The notes: generated by a model not told the origin, from the sequence alone. A stretch of 49,651 nt of DNA from an uncultured Campylobacter sp. (GCA_946221035.1 CAMIME010000013.1:1-49651); one strand, 5' to 3'. Positions 17,283-26,382 are shown, counted from the first letter of the stretch. Numbers and translations are program-made.

Positions 17283-18161
17283 CTAGTGACGCCGCAGCGC
17301 CCAGAAACCGGCGGCAAGGAGCGCGAGCACGCCCAGCCCGAGGGCTGCGTAACGCAGCCACTCGGTGGACCCGCCGCTTGCGGCTCCGGCGCTCGGGGCG
17401 TTACCACCAGCTGCGGTGCTTTCCGGTTCCTGCTCCCCCGCGACTGAGCGGATCCACTCCGCCTGGTCCGCCACCGGCGCGACCGCAACGGCGGAGTTGC
17501 TCAGCATCTCCTCCTCGGTGGGGTTATCCGGGTCTTCAAACAGGCCGGCGGACATGATGCCCGCAACTTTCCCGTCGGCGAAGATGGCACCGCCAGAATC
17601 ACCCGGTTGGATGCGAGCTCCGTCTGCGAGGGTGACTTTGGCGGCTACCGGGGCGTCGTAAAGTGAAAGCTCTGATTCCCCCTCGACCTTGCCTTTTGCT
17701 GAGGGGAGCTGGGTTGAACCGCCGGAGCCGTCGCTCGACCAGCCGTAGATGTTGACTTCACCGCTGGGTGCTTCAGCGGCGACCTCCGCGAAGTGCGAGA
17801 GCCGCATCGGCTCGACGGTGTGCATCAGCGCGATGTCGCCGCGGGGCGCGACTTCGACGCGATCGACCTGGTAGACAGCCTGTGAGTCGCCTTGGCCGGT
17901 GCGCACGGAGCCGCCGGGTTTGCGCGCCATGTCGGTGCAGTGCCGTGCGGTGATTACCCAGTGCTTGGCAATCGCGGTGCCGGTGCATACGCCGTCTTTC
18001 GGGTCGGAGTCGTCGACGCGGACTGAGACCACCGGCTCGGCCTCGGGTGAATCACCGGCGAAGGTCGTGCTCTCCATTGCCAATGCGGGCAGGGAGCTCA
18101 TGGCCGCTGTGGCCACCACCGCCGACGTAGCCGCCGCCCGGGTGAATACTTGCTGCTTCAT
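17283..18161 (-). CDS. Trypsin-like serine protease, exported and membrane-anchored
   Basis: 292 residues. A signal peptide ends near ALAME (about 28). The S1 protease triad is visible: His in VITARHC, Asp in RGDIALM and Ser in QPGDSGG. Two Cys residues flank the catalytic His in the usual way. After a Gly/Ser/Pro-rich stalk (about 248-268) one hydrophobic segment (LGLGVLALLAAGFWALRRH) ends the protein, anchoring it with the protease domain outside. A strong GGAAGGAAAG precedes the ATG. Its 5' end lies inside the 3' end of the acyltransferase gene on the same strand. Substrate unknown. Confidence 0.9.
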   Translation of the reverse strand: MKQQVFTRAAATSAVVATAAMSSLPALAMESTTFAGDSPEAEPVVSVRVDDSDPKDGVCTGTAIAKHWVITARHCTDMARKPGGSVRTGQGDSQAVYQVDRVEVAPRGDIALMHTVEPMRLSHFAEVAAEAPSGEVNIYGWSSDGSGGSTQLPSAKGKVEGESELSLYDAPVAAKVTLADGARIQPGDSGGAIFADGKVAGIMSAGLFEDPDNPTEEEMLSNSAVAVAPVADQAEWIRSVAGEQEPESTAAGGNAPSAGAASGGSTEWLRYAALGLGVLALLAAGFWALRRH

Positions 18162-19086
18162 TCTTCTTTCCTTCCTTCATTGCGCGCTTCTCAATAGCGC
18201 CTGCGCCGGACGCCACGAGGCGTCGCACGGCGGCTTCGACCGGCCCCCGCCGGAAAAACTGCAACCACACGGTGGCAAGCACCGCGGCGACGGCAAGCGT
18301 GATCCGCAGGCCGACGTAATCCGCAGTCACCACATGCAGGCAGTACAGGGTCAGCGGCATCGCGCCCATGCGCGGCAGCACCCGTTGCCACGGTTGCGTC
18401 GCCAGGCAGCACAAAGCGCACACGCCGATCGCCGCCCCTGCAGACCCCACCACGTCAATCACCCCGCCCGTGTGCCCCTCAGCGTCGAAGAACCAGGGCA
18501 GGTACACGTACCAGCGCGCCAGAATGGTCAGCGCCATCGCCACCGGGCCAAGCGCCGCCGCCGCAACGCAACGTCGGGTGTGGCCGATGATGTAGCGCTG
18601 CGTGAGCATGCCGGCGAGCATCAGGGCCGCCCACATGAACACGGGGTATGGCTCGCTGATGGGCCACAAAGTGCCGTCGTCAAACTGCCACAACAACCCG
18701 GACACGACGGTGCAGGCGGCGATCAAACCGGCGATCACCCGCCAGCCCCACCGCGGCGCCCACGCCAGTGCGATCATGCAGATGCCAAGCGTGCCCAGCA
18801 CAACGTAAATCGAACCGGCAAACGGCAGCAGCGCAAGGTGCAGCGCGATCAAGATCACGCCGCGCACGATGAAGTGCACCGGTCGCGCCCCGCGCCCGGC
18901 CATAAACCCCATCGACACGCCGGCAAGCAGCGCGAACAGCGCGGACGGAAAGCCGTACACCACCTCCGCCGCGATCCCGTCCGGGTACGTCAGGTGCGCA
19001 ACCATCATCCCGATCAGCGCCACCGCGCGTGCAACGTCAACTCCGATGACACGGTTGGTCACAGGCTTTTCCATTGGCATCTGCAT
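18052..19086 (-). CDS. Polytopic membrane protein, acyltransferase/HGSNAT-like (DUF1624-type)
   Basis: About 344 residues with roughly nine membrane segments. The opening RVIGVDVARAVALIGMMVAH is typical of actinobacterial proteins annotated with the heparan-alpha-glucosaminide N-acetyltransferase-like domain. Real substrates of the bacterial versions are unknown; modification of a cell-envelope sugar is a guess. Start is set at the ATG 19086, which follows TATGCT (19099-19094) by 7 nt; ATGs at 19098 and 19074 are alternatives. The last 37 codons overlap the protease gene by 110 nt in another frame, and that tail is low-complexity, so the C-terminus may have been extended by loss of an earlier stop. 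Confidence 0.75.
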   Translation of the reverse strand: MQMPMEKPVTNRVIGVDVARAVALIGMMVAHLTYPDGIAAEVVYGFPSALFALLAGVSMGFMAGRGARPVHFIVRGVILIALHLALLPFAGSIYVVLGTLGICMIALAWAPRWGWRVIAGLIAACTVVSGLLWQFDDGTLWPISEPYPVFMWAALMLAGMLTQRYIIGHTRRCVAAAALGPVAMALTILARWYVYLPWFFDAEGHTGGVIDVVGSAGAAIGVCALCCLATQPWQRVLPRMGAMPLTLYCLHVVTADYVGLRITLAVAAVLATVWLQFFRRGPVEAAVRRLVASGAGAIEKRAMKEGKKNEAASIHPGGGYVGGGGHSGHELPARIGNGEHDLRR

Positions 19087-19163
19087 GGCACGAAGCATAG
19101 GTGGGCCCAATGTTGCGACGGCGTTAACGCGTGTGCAACAGCCTTCGATTTAGCATCGTGACC

Positions 19164-19871
19164 ATGACAGTTCGCGTTCTTGTGGTTGATGATGAGGTCT
19201 ACCTCGCCGAAGCAATCGGCACCGCACTCGCTCGCGCAGGCATGGAGGTCAAGCTCGCCCACGATGGCCAGGAGGGACTTTTGCTTATCGACGCCTTCGT
19301 GCCCGACGTTGTCGTCCTCGACCGGGACCTGCCCGGCGTGCACGGCGACGACGTCTGCCGCCGCATCAGAAGCGATCACCCGTCCACCCGAGTCATCATG
19401 CTCACCGCCTCGGGCACGCTGGATCAGCGCTTGGAGGGGTTCTCCCTCGGTGCCGACGATTACCTGCCGAAGCCGTTCGAGCTGCCGGAGCTCATCGCGC
19501 GCGTGCAGGCACTCGCCCGCCGCACCGGACCGGCCCCCGGGCGCAGCGGGGCGGCCGACCTCCCGCGCGGCGAGGTCTACCGCTGCGGCAACGTGCGCAT
19601 GGACACTTTCCGCAAGGAGGTCACGCGCGCCGGCGACCCGGTCGCGCTGAGCCCGAAGGAGTTCGCCATCCTCGAAGTCCTCATGGCCGCAGACGGCGGC
19701 GTCATTTCCGCGGAGGAACTCCTCGAAGAAGCGTGGGATGCGTACGCGGATCCGTTCACGAACTCGCCGAGAGTGACCATCTCGCATCTGCGCCGCAAAC
19801 TCGGCGACCCGTGGATCGTGCACACTATCCCGGGCTCTGGCTATTACGTTGCTACGGAGCCACGACCATGA
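19164..19871 (+). CDS. OmpR-type response regulator
   Basis: 235 residues. The receiver domain has the acidic pocket VVDDE, the phospho-acceptor Asp in VVVLDRDLPG (about 50), Thr in MLTASG and Lys in YLPKPFE. The C-terminal winged-helix domain includes LSPKEFAILEVLM and VTISHLRRKLGDP. Start ATG 19164 lies 7 nt after TAGCAT, so the mRNA is probably leaderless. It overlaps the kinase gene by ATGA. It is divergent from the acyltransferase gene, with about 77 nt between start codons, making that gene a candidate target. Confidence 0.93.
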   Translation: MTVRVLVVDDEVYLAEAIGTALARAGMEVKLAHDGQEGLLLIDAFVPDVVVLDRDLPGVHGDDVCRRIRSDHPSTRVIMLTASGTLDQRLEGFSLGADDYLPKPFELPELIARVQALARRTGPAPGRSGAADLPRGEVYRCGNVRMDTFRKEVTRAGDPVALSPKEFAILEVLMAADGGVISAEELLEEAWDAYADPFTNSPRVTISHLRRKLGDPWIVHTIPGSGYYVATEPRP

Positions 19872-20968
19872 GGCGGCTCGGTTTGCGCGCCCGCATCACG
19901 GTGCTCTTCGTCCTCACGGTCCTCGGTGTCGGCCTCGCACTGATCGGCCTAGTGTACCTCTACCTCAAGCTCACCCCGGTGCCGTTCCAAGCCGTTCTCG
20001 GCGGAGAAGATTCCGGCGCGGTCATCGACGCCGCGGTGCCCATCACCGAAGAGATCCTCCGTGTGGTGCTCACGATTTCGCTGTCCGTGCTCGGGGTTCT
20101 CACCGTGCTTGCGGGGTTGACCGGCTGGTTCGTCGCAGGCATTGTGATCCGACCGCTGCGAGACATCGCCGCTTCAGCGCGCGAGGTCACCGCGGGCAAG
20201 CTCTCCACGCGTGTGCGTTACGACGGCCCCCGCGACGAGGCGGCCGAACTCGCCGACGCCCTGAACGTGATGCTTGATTCCCTCGCCGCCCAGGTGGCCG
20301 CGCAACGTCGCTTTGCCGCGAACGCCTCGCACGAGTTGAAGACTCCGATCGCCACCATCCAGACCATGGCGGATGTCGCGCTGGAGGACCCAGATACACC
20401 CGTCGACGAGCTCCGCCGCACTCTCACCCGCGTGCGCGAGGTGAATGCCGGTCAGGCTGACACCGTTACTTCCCTGCTGGCGCTCGCCGACCTCGACGCC
20501 GGCCGGGCGCTTGAGCTGCACCCCGTCAACCTGAGCGAGCTCGCGAGTGCGATCGCCAACGCCCACGGCATTGAGCGCACCGATATCGAACCTGGCCTTT
20601 ACGCCACCGGCGAAGGCGAACTCGTGCGCCAAGCGGTGGATAACCTGGCGCGCAATGCAGTGCGCCACGGCACGCCGGGCACCGCTGAGTTGAAGGCATA
20701 CCGCGCCTCCGAGAGCTCTCCCGACGACGCCCCGGGCGCCGTGATCGTCGAGATCAGCAACGACGGCCCGCACCTCACGGCCGAAGACATCGCCCAGCTC
20801 ACTGAACCCTTCGCCCGGTCCCGCACCGGCGGCGGCCACGGTCTTGGTCTCGCACTCGTGCGCGCCATTGCCGATGCGCATGGTGGCGAGCTGACGATAG
20901 TGCCGGGACGGGTTGGAGGGGTCGTCGTCAAGCTTGAACTCCCTGCTGCGACGGTGCAGGACCGCTAG
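19868..20968 (+). CDS. Sensor histidine kinase
   Basis: 366 residues. Two membrane segments (about 11-35 and 61-90) enclose a very short 25-residue external loop, so the signal is perhaps sensed in the membrane. HAMP follows (IRPLRDIAASAREV), then the H-box ASHELKTPIATIQ, N-box NLARNAVRHG, and G-box region GGGHGLGLALV. It starts inside the response-regulator stop codon. Its signal is not evident. Confidence 0.92.
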   Translation: MRRLGLRARITVLFVLTVLGVGLALIGLVYLYLKLTPVPFQAVLGGEDSGAVIDAAVPITEEILRVVLTISLSVLGVLTVLAGLTGWFVAGIVIRPLRDIAASAREVTAGKLSTRVRYDGPRDEAAELADALNVMLDSLAAQVAAQRRFAANASHELKTPIATIQTMADVALEDPDTPVDELRRTLTRVREVNAGQADTVTSLLALADLDAGRALELHPVNLSELASAIANAHGIERTDIEPGLYATGEGELVRQAVDNLARNAVRHGTPGTAELKAYRASESSPDDAPGAVIVEISNDGPHLTAEDIAQLTEPFARSRTGGGHGLGLALVRAIADAHGGELTIVPGRVGGVVVKLELPAATVQDR

Positions 20969-20978
20969 CATTGGCCCC

Positions 20979-21350
20979 ATGGCTGACTTGAGTCTTGGAG
21001 CCCTGCTCGAACTGGAGCGAAGTGGCTGGGACGCACTCTGCGAATCTCGCGGCGGGGCTTTCTATGGGGAGCTCATGCTTGACGACGGGCTGATGATCCT
21101 CGTCAACGGGTTCGTCCTCACCCGCGACGCGGTGGTCGAGTCGCTGAACGGCGCACCTGCGTGGGATTCGTACGAGCTTTCGGACGAGCGCGTGGTGCCG
21201 ATGGGCGAAGATGCCGCCGCCCTGGTGTACCGTGCCGTGGCGCAGCGCGACCGCGAGGCACCCTTCGAAGCGATCATGACCAGCGTATACCACCTGGTAG
21301 ATGGCATGGCGCGGCTGGCGGTGTACCAGCAGACCACCGCGACACATTAA
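20979..21350 (+). CDS. NTF2-like (DUF4440-type) small protein
   Basis: 123 residues forming an SnoaL/NTF2-like cone: early helices (LLELERSGWDALCES), then ILVNGFVLTRDAVVESL and the strands ALVYRAVAQRD and MTSVYHLVDGMARLAVYQQT. The family includes ligand-binding and enzyme-accessory proteins, and no catalytic residues can be named here. Start at 20979 because TAGCAT ends 7 nt upstream, inside the end of the kinase gene, so the gene has its own probable leaderless promoter. Confidence 0.8.
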   Translation: MADLSLGALLELERSGWDALCESRGGAFYGELMLDDGLMILVNGFVLTRDAVVESLNGAPAWDSYELSDERVVPMGEDAAALVYRAVAQRDREAPFEAIMTSVYHLVDGMARLAVYQQTTATH

Positions 21351-21373
21351 CGCTGCTGAGTGAATGGCGGGAC

Positions 21374-21835
21374 TTAGTCCAGCTCGCGGATGTAGCAGAG
21401 CATGCGGTAATCCTCCCCGGCTTCGAAGTTGGAGAACCCGTGGCGCTCGTAGAACCGGCGCGCGTCCACGTCCGGCTCGTCGACGTTGATGTGGATTTCT
21501 TCGCATCCCCGCTCGCGAAGTAGCTCCACCATCCGCGCCATCATCGCGGCGCCAATCCCCTGCCCCCGCAGATCAGGAGCCACATACAGCTCCTCGAGCT
21601 GGGCCAGCGGCCCATCGAAATACGGCGTGGGACGCAGCGTCAGGTACGCGAACCCTGAAGCCCGATCGGGTCCGGCGAGGATGACGATGACGTCGTCAAG
21701 CTTCAAAAGCTCCTCGAAGCGACGGGCGAGGATGTGCTGCGGCGGCGCGGGAGTGTCGAACTCCGCGTTGAATTCGCGCAGAAGCTTTGCGACGATTCCC
21801 CCGTCCCCCTCGCCCGCCGTGAAGACAGGGATCAT
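21374..21835 (-). CDS. GNAT-family N-acetyltransferase
   Basis: 153 residues. Acetyl-CoA motif A is LEELYVAPDLRGQGIGAAMM (about 83-102, with RGQGIG), followed by NVDEPDVDARRFYERHGF, typical of GNAT enzymes. The ATG overlaps the chrA stop codon (ATGA), so translation is coupled to the transporter. Substrate unknown; a role in chromate response is not implied by the family. Confidence 0.88.
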   Translation of the reverse strand: MIPVFTAGEGDGGIVAKLLREFNAEFDTPAPPQHILARRFEELLKLDDVIVILAGPDRASGFAYLTLRPTPYFDGPLAQLEELYVAPDLRGQGIGAAMMARMVELLRERGCEEIHINVDEPDVDARRFYERHGFSNFEAGEDYRMLCYIRELD

Positions 21836-23013
21836 AGCGCGATCCCGCCAACGAGAGCAGCGGCGATTACCACAGCCCAGGCGGGCAGTTTGAACGACTG
21901 CAGCGCGACAAACGCGGCGGCCGCAACGCCCATGGTGCCGGGGCCGTGGACGCCCGCGGTGAAGACGGGGTTGTAGAGCGCCGCGGCGAGGATACCGACC
22001 ACCGCGGCGTTCGCACCTGCGAGCGCGGAAGCTGCCATCGGGTGCTGGCGCAGCCGGTCCCAAAACGGCATAACGCCGATGACCAGCAGCGCAGCGGGCA
22101 GGAAGATCGCGACCGTTGCGATCGTGGCACCCCAGAGCCACGGCACGCCCTCCGCCGATGCGCCGAGGAAAGACGCGAAGGTGAACAGCGGGCCCGGCAC
22201 CGCTTGGGCGGCGCCGTAGCCGGCGAGGAAGGAATCGTGGTCCACCAGGCCGGTGGGCACCGTGGCCTGCTCAAGCAGTGGCAGCACGACGTGGCCGCCA
22301 CCGAAGACGAGCGCACCGGCGCGGTAGAAACTGTCGAAGATGCCCACGCCGGTGTTGCGCACCGCACCAGCGATCATCGGGAGGAAGACGAGCAGCGCCC
22401 CGAACGTCGCGAGTGCGACGGCGCCCACGGTTCGGGACTGGGTCCTGGATCGGGTTGCGGCGACATGGTCGGCGTCGTTCTCACCGTTCCGCTCGCGGCC
22501 GAACAGCAATATGCCAACCAGCATGCCAGCGGCGATAACGCCTACCTGCGTGAATGGGTTGGACACCAACAACGCCACGAGGAAGGCACCGAGTGCAATG
22601 GCGGCGCGCCGGGCGTCGGTAATGATGCTCTTGCTCATGCCCATGACTGCCTGTGCAACCACCGCCACCGCCGCGGCTTTCAGTCCGGCGAGCCAGCCGG
22701 CATCCGAAATTTCGCCGAGCCGGGCGACCCCGAGCGCGAATGCCACCATGAGGATCACCGACGGCATGGTGAACCCGAACCACGCGGCGAACATGCCCGC
22801 GTACCCGGCGCGCTTGAGGCCAATCGCCATGCCCACCTGGCTCGAGGCGGGCCCTGGCATGAACTGGCACACGGCGACGAGGTCGGCGTATTCCTCCTCG
22901 GTCATCCACTTCCGGCGCTGAACAAACTCGTCGCGGAAGTACCCGAGGTGCGCGGTCGGGCCACCGAACGAGGTGAGACCGAGGCGGAAAAACACGGCGA
23001 GAACTTCGAACAT
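21832..23013 (-). CDS. chrA: Chromate-type transporter (CHR family, two-domain)
   Basis: 393 residues. Two homologous CHR halves are present, each with the motif FGGP/FGGGH: LGLTSFGGPTAHLGYFRDEF near the start and LVFGGGHVVLPLLEQ in the second half, plus VCQFMPGPASSQVG and AAQAVPGPLFTFASFLG. About ten membrane segments. Known members expel chromate; others are uncharacterised anion transporters. Start at 23013 follows TACAGT (23027-23022) by 8 nt, in line with a leaderless mRNA. A second, truncated copy is at 35017-35997. Confidence 0.9.
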   Translation of the reverse strand: MFEVLAVFFRLGLTSFGGPTAHLGYFRDEFVQRRKWMTEEEYADLVAVCQFMPGPASSQVGMAIGLKRAGYAGMFAAWFGFTMPSVILMVAFALGVARLGEISDAGWLAGLKAAAVAVVAQAVMGMSKSIITDARRAAIALGAFLVALLVSNPFTQVGVIAAGMLVGILLFGRERNGENDADHVAATRSRTQSRTVGAVALATFGALLVFLPMIAGAVRNTGVGIFDSFYRAGALVFGGGHVVLPLLEQATVPTGLVDHDSFLAGYGAAQAVPGPLFTFASFLGASAEGVPWLWGATIATVAIFLPAALLVIGVMPFWDRLRQHPMAASALAGANAAVVGILAAALYNPVFTAGVHGPGTMGVAAAAFVALQSFKLPAWAVVIAAALVGGIAL

Positions 23014-23080
23014 CGCAGCACACTGTAGCCAGGTTTTCCTCCCCTTGCCGGTCACAGGAATCCCGGTACGCTTCTCAGCT

Positions 23081-23770
23081 ATGGGTGGTGTTCTCCTCTT
23101 GCTGGGGCTGTTCCTGCTGAGCACCGGCATCTTCTTTGCGTGGCTGCTCAGTGCAGAAGACATCACCGAACGCTACGAAGCGGACTTGGCAGCGCAGCAC
23201 CACAACGTGCTTCCACCGTTTCAACCGCCGATGTTCTACGAGGGCTCACCGGCGGTCAGGGCGCTTGCCGTAGAGCTTGCCCGGCGTTTCCACGGTGTTC
23301 CTTACTGGGTTTCCACCACGCCAACCAGCGTGGTGATTACGGCTGATCCGCAGACTTCCACGTTCATGTTCAGCAACAAGGTGCATCACGTTCAACACGG
23401 GTTCCAGCTTGTCATTACGGAGACGCCGAGCGGGTTCGTACGCGAGGAACGTGTGGGAGGCGGCGCAATATCGGGCGCTCCCAATTCGATGCAACGATCC
23501 TGGTTCGTGGCGCGGAGCGTCCCCCTCTTCGATGTTGAACGCGACTGGGTGGTGTGGCGTGAGAACGGCAAACGAGTTCGGCGCACCGTGCAGAGTTTCA
23601 ACCTCAATGAGCAGGTGGATCAAGCCCTAGCCGCCCTGGGTCTTCCAAAAGCACCTGTGATCAATCGCCACATGCCACTTTCGGGACTGCTCGGTCTCGT
23701 TGCTGGAAGCGCGGTGTTAATCGGGCTGGTTGCTTATGCGACACTCAAGCTGGCGGGAGTAGTTGAGTAA
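23081..23770 (+). CDS. Membrane protein of unknown function
   Basis: 229 residues. A hydrophobic N-terminus (GGVLLLLGLFLLSTGIFFAW) and a C-terminal membrane segment (LLGLVAGSAVLIGLVAYATL) bracket a soluble domain of about 165 residues containing ARRFHGVPYWV and a beta-rich portion. I do not recognise the family. Start ATG follows TACGCT by 8 nt. It is divergent from chrA, the two start codons being 67 nt apart. Confidence 0.75.
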   Translation: MGGVLLLLGLFLLSTGIFFAWLLSAEDITERYEADLAAQHHNVLPPFQPPMFYEGSPAVRALAVELARRFHGVPYWVSTTPTSVVITADPQTSTFMFSNKVHHVQHGFQLVITETPSGFVREERVGGGAISGAPNSMQRSWFVARSVPLFDVERDWVVWRENGKRVRRTVQSFNLNEQVDQALAALGLPKAPVINRHMPLSGLLGLVAGSAVLIGLVAYATLKLAGVVE

Positions 23771-23840
23771 ACCTGGTCCCAGTCATCTGGTTCGAATTCC
23801 CGCGACATGCAGCACGATCAGCAAGCTACAAAGCACCTAC

Positions 23841-24164
23841 TTACCAGCCCCCAGTTTCCTCCGGAGCGCACGGTGTAGGCCGATGACGAACAGCATAGCG
23901 GCCTCCACGGAGCTGTGAAATAGTCACCTCGACGCAGTTGCCGTCGTAGTCGGACAGAACAAACGGTTGATCCAATTCGTAGCTCCAGGTTTCTCGGTCA
24001 CCTGATATCTCTTCGCCTTGCGCCATTGCGTACTCATCCTTCAACGTCTTGGCCGTGAAGTAGTAGCGGCCACCGTTCACCTCGTCGCTTCTTGGGTTGA
24101 TTTGACCGAAACCTTCCAGCGGAATCCATCCGGTGCCCTCCGCGGTCACCCACTCCGAACTCAT
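23841..24164 (-). CDS. Small hypothetical protein
   Basis: 107 residues, Trp- and Gly-containing beta-rich sequence (WIPLEGFGQINPRSDEV, YFTAKTLKDEY, ELDQPFVLSDYDGNCVEV) without signal peptide or membrane segment. The start has a strong AAGGAGG 7 nt upstream, which supports real expression. I do not recognise the family. It lies at the border between core-like and accessory sequence; the 268 nt upstream hold no clear gene. Confidence 0.7.
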   Translation of the reverse strand: MSSEWVTAEGTGWIPLEGFGQINPRSDEVNGGRYYFTAKTLKDEYAMAQGEEISGDRETWSYELDQPFVLSDYDGNCVEVTISQLRGGRYAVRHRPTPCAPEETGGW

Positions 24165-24432
24165 AATTGCCCTCCTTACTGAGCATCCTGATTTTCAGTG
24201 GTGGGGCATCGCTACCACCACATTCGGTTAATCATAAACTAATCTTTATCCTTCGGGAGCACTTTCACCTCCGAGATAGCCCGCTTCTCTAACCGAGCTC
24301 CCCCTGGTTGTAGAGAGTTAAAACCCCAGCTGCTAAATCATTTCTCAATGACAAAGCTGCCCACACCTGCAGCCGTCAGCGCTGTGCCACCCCTTACTAC
24401 GGCGTAAACCACCAAGACGGGGTTGTGCTTGT

Positions 24433-25416
24433 TTACCCGGACATGGCCCGACGGGTGTGAGCCGCCAGAATCTCGCGCTCCTTTTCGTCGCTCAAGCCCG
24501 CGTGACGAGGGGTTTGGCGGTCTTGTTCATACCGAAGCCCCGCTGCAAGCGTCTCTGCGAGCGGTCGTGTGGTGAGTTTGTGTGAGCGAGCAAGTTCGCT
24601 CTCGAGGAGAGCAACGTTGCGCAACGCAGGATCGGGCAGCCAAAGCGGCAACGACTCCGGCCCCATCCACGGTGCCACCTCGTGCTCGAGGAGCACATCG
24701 TTATTTACGACGCGAGCCTGGACGTCGTTCGCCGCTAACTGGCGGGAGATTTCAACCACTTCCGCCAGCGTCGTTGGTTCACCCGCAGCGTTGAACTCCC
24801 CGGTGATGCGCTCCTCTGCGCAGATCACTATCCATGTGGCGAGATCTTCGGCATCAAGAATCGCCACTGGGAAGCTGGGATCCGGCACCACCACTTCCGG
24901 CCCGGTGGGGTTTGCGAATCTCCACGGGTAGTACCCGCAACGACCTGTCTCGTCCCCGTACCCTCCGATGAGTCCCGGGCGGATGATGGTGAGTTGATCG
25001 AATGCAGCCGAGTACTCCTTCTCGCACGACGCTTTGGCACAGGGATACTGCTGCATATCGCTCATCTTTGGTTGATCAAGCCCCGTCACCAGCTCATCTG
25101 TTTCACTGTTGATGGCGGTTTGCTCCGCGTAGACGCTCCCTGTTGAAACGAAGATCGCATGCGCGGCATTCAGCCCGTTGGCTGCACGTCTGGCGTGCTC
25201 AGGGTGCACGGCGAGGTCGATGACCACATCCCACCGTTCCCCTGACACGGCCTCTAAGCCGTCATCCTCGTCTCGATCCGCTTTAACAAAGCGGGTGCCT
25301 GCGACAGGAGCGCTCGTGCCCCGAGCGAGGCAGGTGACGTCGTGTCCTCGCGTCAGCGCGATCTGCGCGATGTATTTGCCCAGAAATCTGGTTCCACCTA
25401 GGAGAAGAATGTGCAT
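24433..25416 (-). CDS. NAD(P)-dependent epimerase/dehydratase family protein
   Basis: 327 residues. An extended SDR with N-terminal nucleotide-binding motif GGTRFLGK (about 7-14), the strand ending VIDLAVHP, and the catalytic pair Tyr-x3-Lys in YPCAKAS (about 123-127). The C-terminal half has WLPDPALRNVALLESELA, similar to RNA-binding/epimerase-like relatives. The substrate is unknown. ATG follows TAGCAT by 6 nt, so a leaderless start is likely. It is upstream-divergent from nothing: the XRE gene is on the same strand, 57 nt before it. Confidence 0.85.
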   Translation of the reverse strand: MHILLLGGTRFLGKYIAQIALTRGHDVTCLARGTSAPVAGTRFVKADRDEDDGLEAVSGERWDVVIDLAVHPEHARRAANGLNAAHAIFVSTGSVYAEQTAINSETDELVTGLDQPKMSDMQQYPCAKASCEKEYSAAFDQLTIIRPGLIGGYGDETGRCGYYPWRFANPTGPEVVVPDPSFPVAILDAEDLATWIVICAEERITGEFNAAGEPTTLAEVVEISRQLAANDVQARVVNNDVLLEHEVAPWMGPESLPLWLPDPALRNVALLESELARSHKLTTRPLAETLAAGLRYEQDRQTPRHAGLSDEKEREILAAHTRRAMSG

Positions 25417-25473
25417 AAGCGCATGCTAGAACGCGTAATACTGGAGTACGCACGCGTTCTGCTCTCAGCAGCG

Positions 25474-25758
25474 TCAGGCGGCGAAAAGCATCGCTGATGG
25501 GGTAATGGCGCACTCGATGCGCTCCGAAGCTCTGCGCGTGACTTCCCTGGTGGTCAGATCAAGGGCGCCAGATAGCGCGTGGAGTATTTCCGACGAGGGA
25601 TCTTTCAAGCCCCGCTCGATTTCTGACAAGTACTGCGCAGAAACTCCTGCCCGTTGCGCGACATCAACAATGCGCTCTCCGCGCTCTTGCCTCGCCTCGC
25701 GGATGGTCTCACCCACCGCCTCTCGCCAGAGCTTCTTGGGCCATTCGCGTTTGCTCAT
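25474..25758 (-). CDS. XRE-family transcriptional regulator
   Basis: 94 residues. A single helix-turn-helix (IREARQERGERIVDVAQRAGVSAQYLSEIERGLKDPSSE) followed by a short tail. This is the Cro/C1 type and probably dimeric. It sits directly before the epimerase gene on the same strand and could regulate it. ATG is used although no ribosome site is visible; CAGAAT lies 8 nt upstream as a possible -10. Confidence 0.85.
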   Translation of the reverse strand: MSKREWPKKLWREAVGETIREARQERGERIVDVAQRAGVSAQYLSEIERGLKDPSSEILHALSGALDLTTREVTRRASERIECAITPSAMLFAA

Positions 25759-25774
25759 GAGCAGCGATTCTGCC

Positions 25775-26068
25775 TCAAACTCCGCGGCTGTGCATCAATT
25801 CGCTGACCTGGTTCAGCCGTGTTCCGTCGTCGTCCCCGGGGTAAGTGCCTAAAGAAAGGTCGTCGCGCACGAGGCCGTCGACAAGCATGACTACCCGATC
25901 GGCTCGCGCGGCGACGAGCGGGTCGTGGGTGACCACCACCAAGGTGGTGCCTGCTCGGTGCACCTCGCCGAAGAGGTCGAGGACCTGGGTGGTGGTTGCC
26001 CGGTTGAGCGAACCGGTGGGCTCGTCGCCGAAGACGATTTTTGGTGCATTGATGAGGGCTAGAGGCGA
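25775..26068 (-). pseudogene. 3' fragment of an ABC transporter ATPase gene
   Basis: The frame contains only the second half of a MacB/LolD-type ATPase: Walker B region INAPKIVFGDEPTGSLN, D-loop, and the H-loop VVVTHDPLVAARADRVV, ending at a stop. Walker A and the signature motif are missing. It is joined out of frame to a permease fragment at about 26068, so it is a deletion product. Confidence 0.85.
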
Positions 26069-26283
26069 TTTCATCCTCATCGAGTTCCCCCGCTTGCATC
26101 TGCACGGTGTCGGCTGGCTTAGCTTGCACCCAGAACCCGTCGAGAGCGACAAAGGGGCGCGCCACGAGACTGGCGCTCGTACCGCTCAGTAGCGCCGCAA
26201 GCAGAATGAGGATTGCCAAAGTGATCGAGACCTCTCGGCTTCGCCGCAGATCCGAACGGAGCAGACGCCACAACAAAATCCGA
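26069..26283 (-). pseudogene. 5' fragment of an FtsX-type ABC permease gene
   Basis: The minus strand encodes LLWRLLRSDLRRSREVSITL followed by one membrane segment and part of an external loop, as in the N-terminus of FtsX/MacB-like permeases of actinobacteria. It is fused out of frame to the ATPase fragment, so a deletion removed most of both genes in reverse of their usual order. Confidence 0.7.
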
Positions 26284-26382
26284 CTCTCCCCTAGCGAGCT
26301 CGCTGACCTCGATCGATATGCAGCCTCACACGGCTGGACACGGTCGCGCGCGATCCGCGAGGCCTTAACAAACACAATCTGA
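26278..26382 (+). pseudogene. 3' fragment of an RHH antitoxin gene
   Basis: The plus strand encodes IRLSPSELADLDRYAASHGW and then SRAIREAL to a TGA. This is the ribbon-helix-helix C-terminus seen in the complete gene at 29747-29992, lacking its first half. It begins where the permease fragment ends. No toxin partner follows. Confidence 0.85.

Noticed and set aside
23789..23800. GGTTCGAATTCC, resembling a tRNA T-arm
   Set aside because: Flanking bases do not pair into a T-stem and no acceptor or anticodon arm is present.
24300..24432. Minus-strand stretch reading NPVLVVYAVVRGGTALTAAG
   Set aside because: Looks slightly like a small membrane protein, but there is no convincing start codon or ribosome site; not enough to annotate.
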